From contig JAJQOW010000014.1 of the NCBI GenBank assembly GCA_037975125.1, forward strand, positions 5,430,785 to 5,494,784: a stretch of DNA of 64,000 nucleotides, given 5' to 3'. Below are positions 21,110 to 58,097 of this stretch, in pieces. A program made the translations under genes and the position numbers. The first letter of the stretch is position 1. Every line of letters starts with the position of its first letter. The notes below the pieces were generated by a model. That model saw nothing but the letters and a program-made list of their open reading frames with translations. It ran no database searches and was not told the DNA's origin. The DNA comes from Latrodectus hesperus. Lineage: Eukaryota > Arthropoda > Arachnida > Araneae > Theridiidae.

Positions 21110-24100
21110 TTAATAAGTATTTACAGAATTTTTTTTCCAACGGAGAGGGTAGACCTTGGTACCAGAGACGTCTCTCTGAGCAAGCAGATGGCCACTTCGT
21201 AGTCTTGTCAGAGCCGTTTGGCTGCATCTCTTGTGTTTACCCAATAGTGCGGAACCAGGATGTTTGCATGTGTACCATTCGTGGGTAGGAATGGTATCCC
21301 TAAAAGTAGCATTGATAGCCATCCTAACTCTAGAGGTCAGCTCTGAGGACTATAAACAGTCTCCAATGATGATATTCTGTAGGCTTCCATCCTTGACTAA
21401 CTGATCCGCAACTTCGTTCCCATTAACATGAGATGGCACCCACTGGAAGACTATGGTACTGGCTTTCAAATTAGTTAGATGTTACACTATTTTAACTGTT
21501 GTTATGTCACCATGCCGCCACCACTGGGCCAGATGTTGTATGGAGCTTCGGCTATCACTGAGGATCCAGATATCAGAGACTATACCCTCAGTAACACAGA
21601 AAGTTAAAGCATCTTCAATTGCCAAAAGCTCAGCTCGAAAAACAGAACAGTAATTTGGTTTTTTTCTACATATCTTTTTGCCATTTCCCTGTTGAATAAA
21701 CACTCCACTACCCGACTCAGCACCCTCACCCCTACTGCCATCCATGTAAATCTGCAGTGCATTAAGGGGAATATGGTGGATTACTTCCAAAGCTATCTGT
21801 CTGAGATATTCTGGGTGTTGAGTTCTCCTGTTAGAGTGAGAGCATAGTTCGGTCCTATGAAAGACTCGATCATGAAAGGTCGACTTTGCCCCCGTGCGGC
21901 AGGCCTAGGAAACGGGCTCCACGTTCTCCAGCAAACAACCTTCTCTCTGCGCCTTACTCAGTGGGCTATCACGCTTTAGTCGTTGGTTAGATCTCCAGGC
22001 ACCTACAAAACTAGATGTTCGGTTCTGGTCACCGTAACTGGCAAGTCTGGCAAATTAGTTTGTTAATAAACATTTTCTTCGTATTCCAAGGGGGAGTAGA
22101 TTAGCTTCATAAAGAACAATGTCTCTTGGACAGCTATTTCGGAGGCCGGTGATGATTCTGGCAGCAAACAACTGTACTTTATCGAGTTTATCGAGATTAC
22201 TGGCAGAGGCAGATTGGTACACCTGAACACCATATTCAAGTATTGGACGGATAAGGGCTATGTAGGTGTTTCTCAAAATTTGAGCATCCGCTTCCCAACT
22301 CCTATTTGATATGTACTTCAAATTTTTTAACCTTTGCTTACCTCTTAAAACTAAGTTGTCAATATGAGCCCGGCCAAGCAATTCCTGATCCAAAATAAAC
22401 CCCAAGTATTTGGGATGCCTCACACAATTTAATCTTCAACCCAAAAGAAAGATCTCAGATTCCAAATTGTACAGATGTCTGTTGGTTGTAAAAAGAGTGG
22501 ATACAGATTTTGAGGGGTTAAAAATTATGTTGGTCATAGCAAAACTCTCGAAATTAAGGAGGGAGGAATTAACTGCTTACTGAGCACAAGTTACACTTGC
22601 GTTGATGCTCCATATAACCATATCATCTGCATATAAACCCATGCAGGTATTAGAGTCAGCACCAGCCTCTATTCCAGTAACAAAGAGAGAAAACAAAGTG
22701 GGGCTAAGCACAAAGCCTTGAGGTATACCCTGACTCATTCTGTAATTCTTAGAGATGCTACCTCTCATTTTTACCCTAATATATCTAGCTCTTAAGAAAT
22801 CAGCAATCCATGGAAGCAGTTTCCCCACAATCTCAAACTTGCTGTAAAACTGGCAAATTAGCTTATTTTTCCAAACTCTATCAAAGGCCTTTGACAGAGC
22901 AAGGAAGGCGGCCACTGTATGGTTTGTTGGTCTGATATTTTGACTGAAATACAAGACCTGGTCCATAGTGCAATGACCCTTCCTGAAACCATACTGTTCC
23001 GGAAGAAGTAAGTTACTTTGATTCAAATAATAGGTAAGTCTACGAAGAACTATCCTTTCCATAAGCATGTACGAGATGCAGGTCAAAGCAACTGGTCTGT
23101 AACTATTAGGATCACCAGCCAACTTTCCCTGTTTCCTAATTGGGATGATAAGGGCATTTTTCCAATCCCCAGGTAATTTTCCAGTGTTCCAAGTGTTGAA
23201 AATATCCAGAAGGAATTTTTTATCCATTAAACATAGACCTGCCAGCATTTGACCATGAATCTCGTCCAAAACAGGTGATTTATTAAAATCCATGTCATGG
23301 AAGGCAATTTCCATTTCCTCCAAGTTAAAAGCTGAGCTGAAAACTGTGTTATGTCCGTGACTACCGGCATTTATGTAAAAAAGATCTAGCTGACTTAGAT
23401 ATCGATTTGTCTTCTGGGTAAAAATTGAGTTGACTTTTTTTTTGATAGTGAACACCCAATAAGTTTGCTGCCTCGCTGTCACTGCATAGTGAACCATCAC
23501 AGTGAATAAAAGTATTGGACTTATCATTCTGGGACTGTATTATATCAATGCCCTTAGCCAATTTCCAAAGTTTTGTAGTAGGGGTTCTAGAATTCAGTTC
23601 TTCACATAGTTTATTCCATTGGTCTCTTCTAATTTCAGAATACTGTTGCTTAATTTTTGCATTTATCAGGTTCAAGGCAGACCTAGTATCCGGTAAAGGG
23701 GAATTGTCGAATAAGGGGGGAAATATCTTCAGAATTATGAATATAGTTAGGCTTGAATTTTTTGCTAACGCCTCTGGGAATAGCCAGTCCTGCTGGCTTT
23801 TTTACAGAGTCCCTGAAACTACACCATTTACTCTCAAGATCTTCCATAGGAGAGGTCTCAGTAAGGGAACTGTCAAGAATGGAATTAAATAAATTCCAGT
23901 TAGCTTTTTTGAAGTTCCAGAAAGCTTTTTTATTATTTGGGGTCATGTGTAAGTGCTTAAGCTCAATTAATATAGGTAAGTGGTCACTTCCGATTGAATC
24001 CAAAACAGACCAACTCCAGTCCCAGAAAATATCTGGACTGGCAAAAGCCAAATCCAAAGCATACCGATTGTCATAGTTATAGGAGCTGTAGGAGGAACTT

Positions 24101-24980
24101 CCGTCGTTTAGAACACAGAAGGAGTTATCATCGACAAGATTTGACAGGTCAATGCCCCTGCTTTTCGCAACAGAGCTGCCCCATACATGATGTTTGGTAT
24201 TAAAATCACCCAAGATAATAGAAGATACCCTAAACATTAACATTATGATCTCAGATGGAAGAATCCCATTATTAGGAGGTTGGTATACACTAAAGAGATG
24301 CAAATTTTTGTCATTCCATTTCACTCTAATGGCCTGTGCTTCAAAACCTGTACTTTGGGAAGAATTTAGCTCAATATTCTCATAATTAAGTATTTCTAAT
24401 CAGGAACATAAAACCTCCTCCACCACCTGAGTGTCGATCCTCGCGAAGAACACAATAGTCTTTGATTTTCAAATTATAAGATGGTTTCAGTTTTGTTTCC
24501 TGAATTGCAATTATCTGTACTTGGTGTTCATTAGCCAAGTCTAACAATTGATCAAGCTTAACTCTAGTTGCACTTGTACTCAATCCACTGATATTGCATT
24601 GCAATGTTTTCAAACGGTTCCCATTTGGCCTTTTAGTTGTAGACTTATAACTTTTCGAACGGAGGCATCTACGAACACTCCAAACACGCCCCTTTTTATC
24701 CTGCGCGACGGACATGGCAGTATCAAAACTTTCTAGCCCAAGATTCATGAAAAGTGGGGTGTAAGTGCAGCTTCTTTTGGTACAGAGTATCTGGAGTACC
24801 CAAGGCAGAACCCAAGGGTAGAAGTCTGACTTTGCTCCATTGTTCCAGGCATTAGCTGGCCTTCACGCCTTGGGTGACCCTACCAGGAGATTATTCTCCC
24901 GACGTACTTCACCCACTCCGCCCAGAAACACCCCCTCACCGGCAACTACGAGACAGCCTGTGGGACTTGAGGGGATCTTT
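21110..24980 (-). mobile_element. Non-LTR retrotransposon (LINE, Jockey/I-type with RNase H), degraded
   Basis: Domains follow minus-strand order. Endonuclease (24748-23690): IIAIQETKL, then ILGDFNTKHHVWGS and SDHLPI. Reverse transcriptase (about 23680-22440): SYRPVALTCI, PEQYGFRKG, MSQGIPQG and LYADDMV. Thumb/connection: 22423-22055. RNase H (21790-21360): IYMDGS, FRAELLAIEDAL, WILSDSRSS and WVPSHV..ADQLV. C-terminal tail ends at a stop at 21110. The single ORF2 is broken by at least three frameshifts (near 24380, 23685 and 23440) and several stops (for example before 22440 and at 21482). In RT motif A the usual FLDLSKAFD reads FLALSKAFD, so a catalytic Asp is lost. No ORF1 is visible. About 24750-24980 looks like GC-rich 5' leader. 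It is antisense to gene A and in the same sense as gene B, in the intergenic space. Confidence 0.93.
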
Positions 24981-27900
24981 TTTTCTTTTTACTTTTTTAA
25001 AATTTGTGAGCTTTATTTTTGCTCTTTTAAACTACAAAAATAAATAAATAAATAAAAAATTGGTCTTTTCTTACATTGTTTTTCAAATCTGATTTTTCGA
25101 AATGTTAAAAAGAAGTATTAGTTTAGTTACTTTAAAGAGAAAGAGTATTCATTTTTGGATGTATTAATTTAAATTCCGTTAAAATTAAAATAATTAAATT
25201 TTAATAATTAATTAATGCTCTTTACTCTTATTTTTTTTAACTTAAGAGATCATTGATTCTTATAGAGTCTTTCAAATTAAAATTTTTATAGTTGTGTTAT
25301 TTAAATATTTAATAGGAAACTAAGATTTAATACTCAAATATTGTTTTGTGAAATTTTATTTTAGCAAATGATAAATCAGTATTGTTATAAAATTAGCTTT
25401 AAAATATTATTCATGTTTTACAAAATAAATCTAGTAGTTCTAGTAAAATTCTAGTAAATTTTTGGATTAATAATTCGCTTAATATTTATTCTATTTTATG
25501 AAACTTGTTCAAGGAAGAATTATAGCTTTAAAATATAATAATAAAATATAATAATAAAAGCAAATTTTATCTAGTGAATGATTTAAAAAAACAGATTTCA
25601 TTTGTATTTTCTTCTTATTTCTACATTCTCAATGAAAATTAATGTTTCTTTCATATTTTTTTGAATTTTAAAAAGCAAATCATCGGATTTTTAAGAAAGC
25701 TTTTTTTTCAAAATTTATTTTGGTGCTGCCATCTAGTGTCAGATATGGTAATATAAAGATAATTATATAAAACAAAGATTAAATAATTTTTTTTATCAAT
25801 TCTTAGAAAATAATAAAATTGCATTAAATAATTTTATTCTAACAATCGTTATCTTAACAGATGCGTTTTTTGTAGTGAAAATATTATAGAACATACTACA
25901 GAAAGAAAATGAATTTACTTAGAAAGTAAGAAAACTGTAATTTTGAAAACAAACCTTAAGTTTGATAAGTTATTTAAAAATAACATAGTTTATTTATACA
26001 ATTTTAAGAAAAAAACGTGATTTGTTTTCAGTAAATGACTACTTCATCAATTTTATTTTAAGGTACTAAAAAACTTATATTTTCTTGATTTTGAAATTTA
26101 CTAGGAAAATATTTTTAATTAAATATAAACTTTTCGGCCAAATCTTTAAAAAATAATCGCAGCATTAAGTACTATATCTATTTTTTATTCGATTTTTTAA
26201 ATTTTAGTTTAAGTTTTACTCCAGTTTATTCAAGATTTCTTACCCATATTTTAATAAATGATGGACAGATAAATGAATATTTAGACACAATTAATTAATT
26301 TAACAAGACTTAGAAAAATGATTTGAAATTTTTACTTTATTAAATAAAAGTATTTGTTATCATTTCTTAATTAACTTATGTTATTCAGATTACTATTTAA
26401 TTAATTTCAAAAGTTGTATCAATGCAATTTATTGAATAAGCGTGATCTACAATAAATTTGAAGGTATCTAACATGGACAACTTTATCTTGAAATTTAATT
26501 GTGTTTCAAGAAGAAAATAAAATAAAAATGAAAGAAATTTACAATTTTAATTTTCATTGTTGTACGAGACACTGAATGGTAATTCGTTGACGATCTTTTA
26601 ACATGGAAATCTATTCTATATGTATTGCTTGTATGCCACAAGAAACTACTGATACCTTTTTTAATTCTATATAGTTGCTTAACAAGAGCCATTTAATCAA
26701 GATAATGAATAATCAATTACTAATAATTTTTAATATCGTAATCAGTTTCAATGCTATTTCATAGCTATTGCTATACTTATAAATTTAGAATGATTTTTAT
26801 TTTTATTTCTGTATGATTAAATTTGGCAAAAATTACTACTAAAATGGTTGAAAAATTTCATTACTTTCAGTTAGAAAACGAAACCATTTGTCTATAATAT
26901 AGAAATGTTAATAAATTATAGTACACCCATTTTTTCATCTGCAAAGTTTTAATGGTATTAATTTACGTATTCAATCCACTGAAGTTTGAGAGTTTGACTG
27001 AGATTTACACCACAAATAATAATTTGTATACTATCGTTAAAACATATATCATAAATAATCGGAAACTAAAGAAGCTGAGAAAAAAATTGGTTTTCGTTCG
27101 TATTTCTAACTACGCTTATCACTACTTTCTTGATTTTTTTCTTAAAGACAATTTGAAGCAATTTTATGGATAGATGGTAGCAAAATTGTTTAACTCATTA
27201 TGGTGATTTTAAACGAAATCTGCGAAGAAACAAATAAGCAGTGTATTTTGTGTTAAATTACTACTACTGTTTGATGAGATTCATATAGATACAACAACCA
27301 TATCTAATATTTATATAAGCATCAACTTTATAAAACAAGACCAATGTTAAAAAATTAATTTCTTGAATCTTATTTTAGTCTATGATTGTACGTAAAAATA
27401 AGCAAAAATCGTTGAATTGTCTATGGGGAAAATAATTGTGTATATAAGTAGTAGTTATTTTATAAATAACAAAAATAAGGATACAAATTGCTTGCATTTT
27501 TAAAGGGATGTATTAAATATTTTAAAATTATTTTCTTTTATAAGAAGTTTCTGTGGCATAGTAATGTTTCCATAATTAAGTAGGATATAAGGAGTTAAAG
27601 TATTAATTCAATTTATAAATTCCATACATACCATCTTATTTGATTTTTGACATATGTATTTTAATAATTTGAAAGAATATTGTAATTATTAGTAATAGCA
27701 TATTATTATTGGAGCAGGTAACTTGTAGAAATATTTTCTTTTTAAATATGAATGACAGTAAAGATTAGTTTGATAGCTATTGTGATCCATAATGTAATAA
27801 TTCTTTCTTTGATGAAATACTTTGAAAAATTACAATTAAAAATTAGTTTCAAATAAATTTGTTCTTATTGTTCTAAGTCGAAACTTTTCAGTACAGTGAA

Positions 27901-29740
27901 CAAATCTCAATACATTAATTATATCGTAACCTCTTTCACCATGTAAGCATAAATTAGTTTTGCTTTATTATTTCACTTTGTTTCAAAACCTTGAACGGTG
28001 CAAGCACTTGGGACAAATGTGATCGCATATCGTTATAAATTCTGGCATTAATGAAGCAACAATATGTAACATGCTGTTCTAATTCCAATCACATTAGTTT
28101 CTGATAATAACCTCAAATTTATTTTAGATGAAATACTATTTTTGTAATAAAATACTGTTCTTTGTTCACCAATACAAATTGTCAATAAAATACTGTATGA
28201 TTTGTTTCAAATTTCCTCTTAACATACTAGACCAGAGATAATTTTCAAAGCGTAATTATTATCTTTCATTCATCATTTCAATTAAAACTTATATAAGTTG
28301 TTTGGTAATTAAAAAATTGAGTAAATCAGTTGTTTTAAAATGAAAGAATGCTTCATAATTGTTTGAAGATATATTGTTTGTGATGCTTTAAAATGAAGTA
28401 TATTTAATAACAGCTATTTCGTAGGAATTAGAAACTTGTATATTTATTTCTCTTCTTTGCGTTTTCAAGAATATATTGGAGACAGATTGAATTTGATAGT
28501 ATATATTATTTGTTTGAGATTAATTTACTTCTCCGAAGTAATTATCATCTGTAGTTTCAAACATTCATCAAAATGTTTAAAACTGCAATAGAGAATAGGA
28601 ATCATTCTTATTTCTTATAACACTTGTCATTCATTACTGAATTATAGTTTTCATTAATAAATATTAATGTAAAGCATTATATTTATTTTAAACTATGAAC
28701 ATTCATTGAAATATTTTATGAGATTATAAGTTAAAACCAGTCCTATTCCAGTAATTAATTAGCAAATCATAATTTTAATACCTTATTTTTGTATTGTCTT
28801 TTCTTACTATTTATATTACTTTATTAACTACAAAATTGTTATACTTATCTACTTTACTAAATTCACTTTAGAACTTATTACCGAAAAATCACACTTTTCT
28901 CAAATATTTACGGTTTTGTTATTTATTTACACAAAAAAAAAATTCTGATAATTATCACATTGATTTTATTTGCGAAATATTTTGTGATGAAAGTTGCATA
29001 GTTGGAACTTAAGAACATTTTTGACGAATAATAGTAATTAATGTATAAAAATAATGAAATGATTTATAACTGTAGTTTTGTGTGTGTGTGATTTTGCATA
29101 TAAAAATTTGCGTTGTTAGTTGCGGTAAACACACACACAGTAATGTAAAATTAGGTAGGAATTGAGTAATAATTTGTTTTGGGGTTTAAATGTTCGGGTT
29201 TGAATTGAGAATGATTAAACAGAATAGAGGGCAACTTATATCACGATTTTGGTCACTGACTAAGTTAAAACATAGGCTATATTTCACTTCAAAATTTTAG
29301 TTACAATATTTGTGATTCATGTAAAAAGTAAATAACACCAGTTTTGACTCACTGTAAACTTAGCTATATCATGATGCACATCGCGATGAAAATCTGATCG
29401 CTTCAAAAACGGAAGTGTGTGGGCCATTCTATATTTAAAATTGCCATTCGCGTGTAACCAATGATATAGAAAAAATATAACATCGGAAACTATTTTTACA
29501 TCTCCAATAAGAATTTATTTTTATAAACAAGGATATGTTTTTCAATTTTTGGTAAAATTATTGTTTTGGGTCACTAAAATGAATGTGATTTTGAGTTTTG
29601 CAAAATTCTACAGATGAGAAATAAGCTGGAAAGGAGTCTCGATTTCAATATTTAATAACTTTTTCTTTAATTATATTCTATATTCTCAAAAAATTTTACT
29701 TTTTTATTCTAAACATTTTAATTTACTTACAACACATTTT
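24981..29740. other. Intergenic AT-rich stretch, no gene seen
   Basis: About 4.8 kb without recognisable exons, RNA genes or transposon ends. Short frames (for example 26495-26692 and 26952-27173) have AT-driven composition and no family resemblance. One CTCF-like motif at 25724-25740 is listed separately. Confidence 0.55.
25724..25740 (-). promoter_or_regulatory. CTCF-like motif between the convergent genes
   Basis: The minus strand reads CACTAGATGGCAGCA, close to the CTCF core (CCACYAGRTGGCAG). It is a lone GC-containing motif in AT-rich DNA between the gene 3' ends. Evidence is motif shape only. Confidence 0.3.
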
Positions 29741-29749
29741 GTTTTCAAC

Positions 29750-30036
29750 GGAGGGCATTTGGGTGAAGAACCCTTTGCGACAACAAGATCAGAAACTGCT
29801 ACTCATTTGTCGCTACCCAGCGGGCACCTGTGAACCAAGTCACGGAGGCGAGTTGTGTTGCCCGCACCATACCACCACAAACCCGTTTATAGGGTGGGCC
29901 ACATTCGTACATTATCACGGAATAAATGGCAGAGAAACACAAAGAGAAAGTAACAACCATGCTCGAACCGGGATTCGAACCTGGGACCCACAGGTCAGGA
30001 GTCCGGAATGATAACCACTCAACCATCGGTCGACAC
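29750..30036 (-). repeat. tRNA-derived SINE, copy 2, with target duplication
   Basis: The minus-strand head has an A box (TGGTTGAGTGGTTA) and an exact B box (GGTTCGAATCC), followed by the same body as copy 1 at 3727-4004. TTTCAAC occurs immediately before (29743-29749) and after (30037-30043), which looks like the target-site duplication of retroposition. Overlapping short frames on both strands are part of this element. Confidence 0.92.
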
Positions 30037-30043
30037 TTTCAAC

Positions 30044-32341
30044 ATATTAGTAATTTGGAAATTGAATATTTTACGGTGTTTTATTTACTACAGGAAAAAA
30101 ACGTTATTTTTATTTGCATTGATTATTGCAAAAGATAATTAGATTTTTTTGATATGAATGTTAGCGTATACTTAATATAATAAAATAAAGTAATATTTTG
30201 AAATGAGTGTTAAACGATAGTTCTATTTTATATTTGTAAAACTTATTTTTCGATTGCAGTTTTTCATCATTTGTATGAAAGAAAAAGTTATTACTCATTG
30301 GATGCATATATGTGTTTTATGTAAACAGCTTTTTTATACACATATGTATATATATAATATTTTGATTAATATACCTTTCAAAGTTTTTACAATTTGCAAT
30401 ATTAGAGTAATAACGCAAACTACATAACCGAACATTGCACAAAATACATAATTAAATATTAAAATTAAAATTTTATCGTTGTATTTTACTTTCTTAGTTA
30501 TTATATTACACAATGTAAGGTTACTTTAATCCATGTTTGAATAGTTTATTAATATTTGATGAATTTCTATAAATAAGTTATTTGTTTAGATTAGCATATT
30601 TGTTCGATTTATTTGCTTTAGCATTTTACATACACGCAATAATTCCTTTTATAATTTCATTATTTAGTTAGACGATTTTAATTTCGATAATTTTCAATTT
30701 CACTAAAAAAAATAATATATTTTACCTATTAACAATGTGCAACTTCTAAAATTGATCTCTATCCTTTTCGTGAAACTAGTGGATATTGCACTTAGGCTAT
30801 TTCCAAGCTCTTTATGGGGACCCAAACAGTTTTATGAAGTTTTTTACACGCACAACAAAGATTTAAAAATATTACTTTCTGCTGAAGGATAAATACATGT
30901 AAATATCTTCTCCCAAATCAACTAGAATAGAAACGCTAGCTAAAAACATTTGATTGCTAGAATGGTTACTATATAGATAAAGTTACATACATAGTTATAT
31001 AAATTTTTTCCTTACACTGGATCAGTTTTTAAGTGTGTATAATTCTATGGAAAAAATCTCGTAATTATAACAAGACAAACGTTAAAAAATTTCAAGAGTA
31101 GGTTTTCAAGATAAATATGACTTTTATTATACTTACAATAAAACAACAACAGTTAAAGAGAAGTACAACTTTAAGGAATCATTAGACAACATGAAATAAA
31201 TTATCTACTATCATATGGCAACAAAAGTTATCACATCATTAAATTTATGGAGCAAAATATTTGAGCAAAAATAGAAGTTAAAATATCATAATGGATCTGT
31301 TTGAAATGTAAAGTAAAATACTACACAAGCACTAAACAATAAATTAGCAATAAGCTTATAAAACTATTTACATAGAAGTTAATAAATAAAGACACTTAAA
31401 ATATTAAAAATAAGGGATAACTAATATTTTTATATTGATAATAAAGTCGCTGTATGAAAATAATATTTAAATACTAAATAATAAAACAAAACATCATGAT
31501 ATCAGAATTCATGTTAGCAATACTTATTTAACTTCTACTGAATGTATTACTAGGAAATTGAGTTAAATTAATTTATTTTTAATATTTTTCAGTACACATG
31601 CATCTATTATTTTTGACCTAAATATAAAAAATGAAGAATACTTGCAGTAAATGTTCGAATCAACGAAAACTTTTAACAGGCTACTTTTAAACTGTATTAA
31701 ATTTATTATTTTAAGAATAAAATGATTTAAATTTAACAAACATTGCGAAATAATATTCTTAAAAATGACTTTCATAAATTCTCTGAAATATTGTAATAAT
31801 AGTAGCTAAATATATTAAGATAAACATTTACCAAAATATGGAAATATTTAGAGATGCAAATGTTTTTATAATAAATTAAAACTTTGATCTGTAACTATAC
31901 AAATTAAATAAATTTCCGTTTTATATATTGATCAAAAAAACTAGTAATTTTTTTTATATATATAATTACTTTTTGTATGCATGTACAAAATCATTGATTA
32001 ATATTTACATAAATCACATCATAAACATTTCTTAAAAGTAAGAATTCAATAGTGAAGGATATATTTTTTAATTACTGTTAACTTATAAATGTTTTACATA
32101 ATTAATAAAAAATATAGAATTAATAATTTATTTCTTTTTAAAAAATATTTAGTATCAATGAATTAATGGAAATTAATCAAAAAGTTTAATAAATTAAACC
32201 ATGTTTAAAAAGGGCATCAATAAGTCTTATAATATTCTTAGCCTTATTCTTTGAGAAACATGAATTAATCACTTAAAACGCTTATGTAATTTTCAATGTC
32301 ATTTCTAACAGTGAATAACGATATAAATTATGAATTAAAAT
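30044..32341. other. Intergenic AT-rich stretch, no gene seen
   Basis: No exon, repeat family or element end was recognised. A 70-codon minus frame at 31563-31775 is lysine- and isoleucine-rich AT sequence without family features. Confidence 0.55.
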
Positions 32342-32347
32342 TTTATT
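32342..32347 (-). terminator. Possible polyadenylation signal of gene B
   Basis: The minus strand reads AATAAA 12 bases after the proposed gene B stop (TAA at 32361-32359). It would give a very short 3' UTR, and it depends on the tail exon being real. Confidence 0.35.
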
Positions 32348-32358
32348 AGTCCATGAGA

Positions 32359-55596
<23,238 letters not shown>

Positions 55597-57828
55597 CTAA
55601 AAATAATAGAGATTATTAACTATATTTATGTCTTATATATATATAATACTAATAAATGCAACTAAAAATTAGGAAATTTGTTCATTTAAATTAACTTGTA
55701 AGGAATGCTTATACAAATTCTTATGTTTAATTTTATGATTTTCTTTCATTTAACGAAACATTTCTGATAAAGTTGTTCGTAACCTATAATATCGAAAACA
55801 TTAGAAACGTTGATCCAAGTTTTTCATTCATAAAATAAAAATAAGGAGATTAAAATTAAATCAGACGATATAAAATGTAAACACAAACAAAATGTACGGG
55901 AAAAAGAGTTTCCAAGAAATATTTTTCAATAACTTAATTCGTGAGGGAATTTAAAAAAATGCATTACTTCATAGGGGCATTGTTAGAGACCAGCCACAAA
56001 AATTCTAAAATTTGTGAAATTTTCTAAATTAGAGGTTCGTAAAACCGAATGTCAACTTCATAACGAAATTATGCAGTTGTGATATAAGTGAACTTCAATT
56101 GTCACATTCTCAGTGCTTTAAATTAAATCTAATCAAATAAATTGACACTAAATTTTTCCCTCATTCGGTTACATTATAAATGAATTTTTCCAAAAACGGT
56201 TTTTTTACTAAATTATACTTTCTATAATTAATTACAAACAAATTAATAATTTAAAACTTGTAATTATTAAACTAATCACTTATTTTGATGTACAAAGTTT
56301 ATTAATAGTAATTTACTTTAAAAAAGTTATGTATACATTGAGAAAGTGTGAAACATTAGTAGTATTCGTATTTATTTAATTGCTTAAGATGTGCACTAAA
56401 AATAATGAGTCTCTAAAATTATTTGAATAATTTAAAGATAATAATGTTGATGTTCTCTGTTGTATTCTTAGATATATTAATAATTTTCTATATGATAAAA
56501 ATGTTACATAATTCTTCACATATTATGAATTAAATTCTTAACTTATAGATTGAAATAGCATTTAAATAACAAACATTAAACATAGTCTTTATTTAGTTAA
56601 TTATTTTTCTTGGATGCAAACAGCAGAAAAGTATTAGATCAATTTTTATCTGAACATTGAATTATGACTCTGTGTAAGCAAATAACTTTTGCCTTACCAT
56701 ATATTTAAATAACGTAAAAAATTTATTTCCATATCTTGCTCATACACTTTTTCAATTTGGAAATTATACATGAAATGTTAAATTACTTGATACAGAATGT
56801 AATTATTTTCCTCTAATTTTTTGAAAAGGAAAATTTTACTTGAATTATTATAAGAAAATCTTTTAATAGATACAAAGATGTAGCATTGCCTATTCTTTTT
56901 AATTTAATTCATCATTTTATATAACTTAAGCTTATATTAAGTAACTATAACTTTTAACTTATAATAAGTAATTACATTTCAAAAAATGAAATTAATTTAA
57001 TTAATTATTAATATAGATATATAATGTTAAGAAAGGTTAAATTTATATTTCATTTCATACTCATTCTTTATTTACAAGCAAAACTAATACTTGAAATTGA
57101 TAAGAAATGCTATAAACGAGCATCATTAACTGAATATTCAAATAAAAAGTATTCATTTAATGAATATGAAACTATACTCACATTTCATTTTATGTCAAAT
57201 ATGTTTGTAGGAATTAGGAGATATTTGGAGGAAAATTTTAATTGAATTAGTTTTAAAACAGTTTTATAATTATTGAATATTTATTTCCCTACTAAAAAAA
57301 TAAATGAATCAATTATAACACATTAATGAAAATTAGAAGTCTAAAGTATTTTTCAACTAAATGTAAGTGATAATTTTAAATGTAAAATCATTTTTTCAAT
57401 ATATTCATGCATTATTTTGCTTTAAATAAGCTAGAAAAATTGCATTCAACTTTTTATTATGGTGATCCTTGGTTGAATAAAATTTAAAAATAATTTTTAT
57501 CTTATTTTTTTATTAAATTAAAATGCAGGAAATGAGCATTAAAAAAACTTAGAGGACTTTTTAGATTATCAATAATTTTTTTAATATAAAAAATTTTTAT
57601 GCAAAAAGAAATTCTGAAACTCTTATTAATCTTCTTATTTTTCGAAAGTACACAAATATATTAAAAGAATGATTTACGAGAAGAAGTTAGATTAATTGAT
57701 TTCCTTTAGAACTCAAACTAATTAACCATGAAATTTACGTTTACTTTCTTATTAATAAACCTAAATACTTTAAAATAACAGAGATTTACATTGTCAATTC
57801 AATATTAAATGATAATAATTCGAAACAA
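55597..57828 (-). other. Upstream gene B intron, no exon seen
   Basis: I looked for further 72-nt phase-2 LRR exons on the minus strand and found none. AT-rich sequence only; a 73-codon plus frame at 57024-57245 has no family resemblance. Confidence 0.5.
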
Positions 57829-58097
57829 AATTTTTATGAATTATTGAAATAATGAATGAAATGAAGAAATATTTTCAAAAATATTTTTCTGAGAATGATT
57901 TTGTAATAGAAGTTGTGAAAGAAAATATAATTAATCGTACGTGATGATTATTTTTTTATAGAAATTTTTATGAATTATTGAAAGAATGAATGAAATGAAG
58001 AAATGTTTTCAAAAATATTTTTCAGAGAATGATTTTGTAATAGAAGTTGTGAAAGAAAATATAATTAATCGTACGTGATGATTATTTTTTTATAGAA
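57829..58097. repeat. 134-bp tandem duplication
   Basis: Two adjacent copies starting at 57829 and 57963, nearly identical, each ending with ttaatcgtacgtgatgatta followed by tttttttatag. The few differences (for example ttgaaataatg against ttgaaagaatg) show a recent event. Confidence 0.94.

Noticed and set aside
23515..24385. Plus-strand frames opposite the LINE endonuclease
   Set aside because: They are shadows of the minus-strand ORF2, which shows clear endonuclease and RT motifs.
26952..27173. A 73-codon plus frame as a small gene
   Set aside because: Composition follows the AT-rich background (Asn, Lys, Ile, Tyr), with no recognisable motif, signal peptide or splice context.
29930..30036. 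A tRNA gene in the A/B-box region (also 3930-4004)
   Set aside because: The boxes are present, but I cannot fold a proper anticodon arm, and a 200-bp shared body plus target duplication follow. It is a SINE head.
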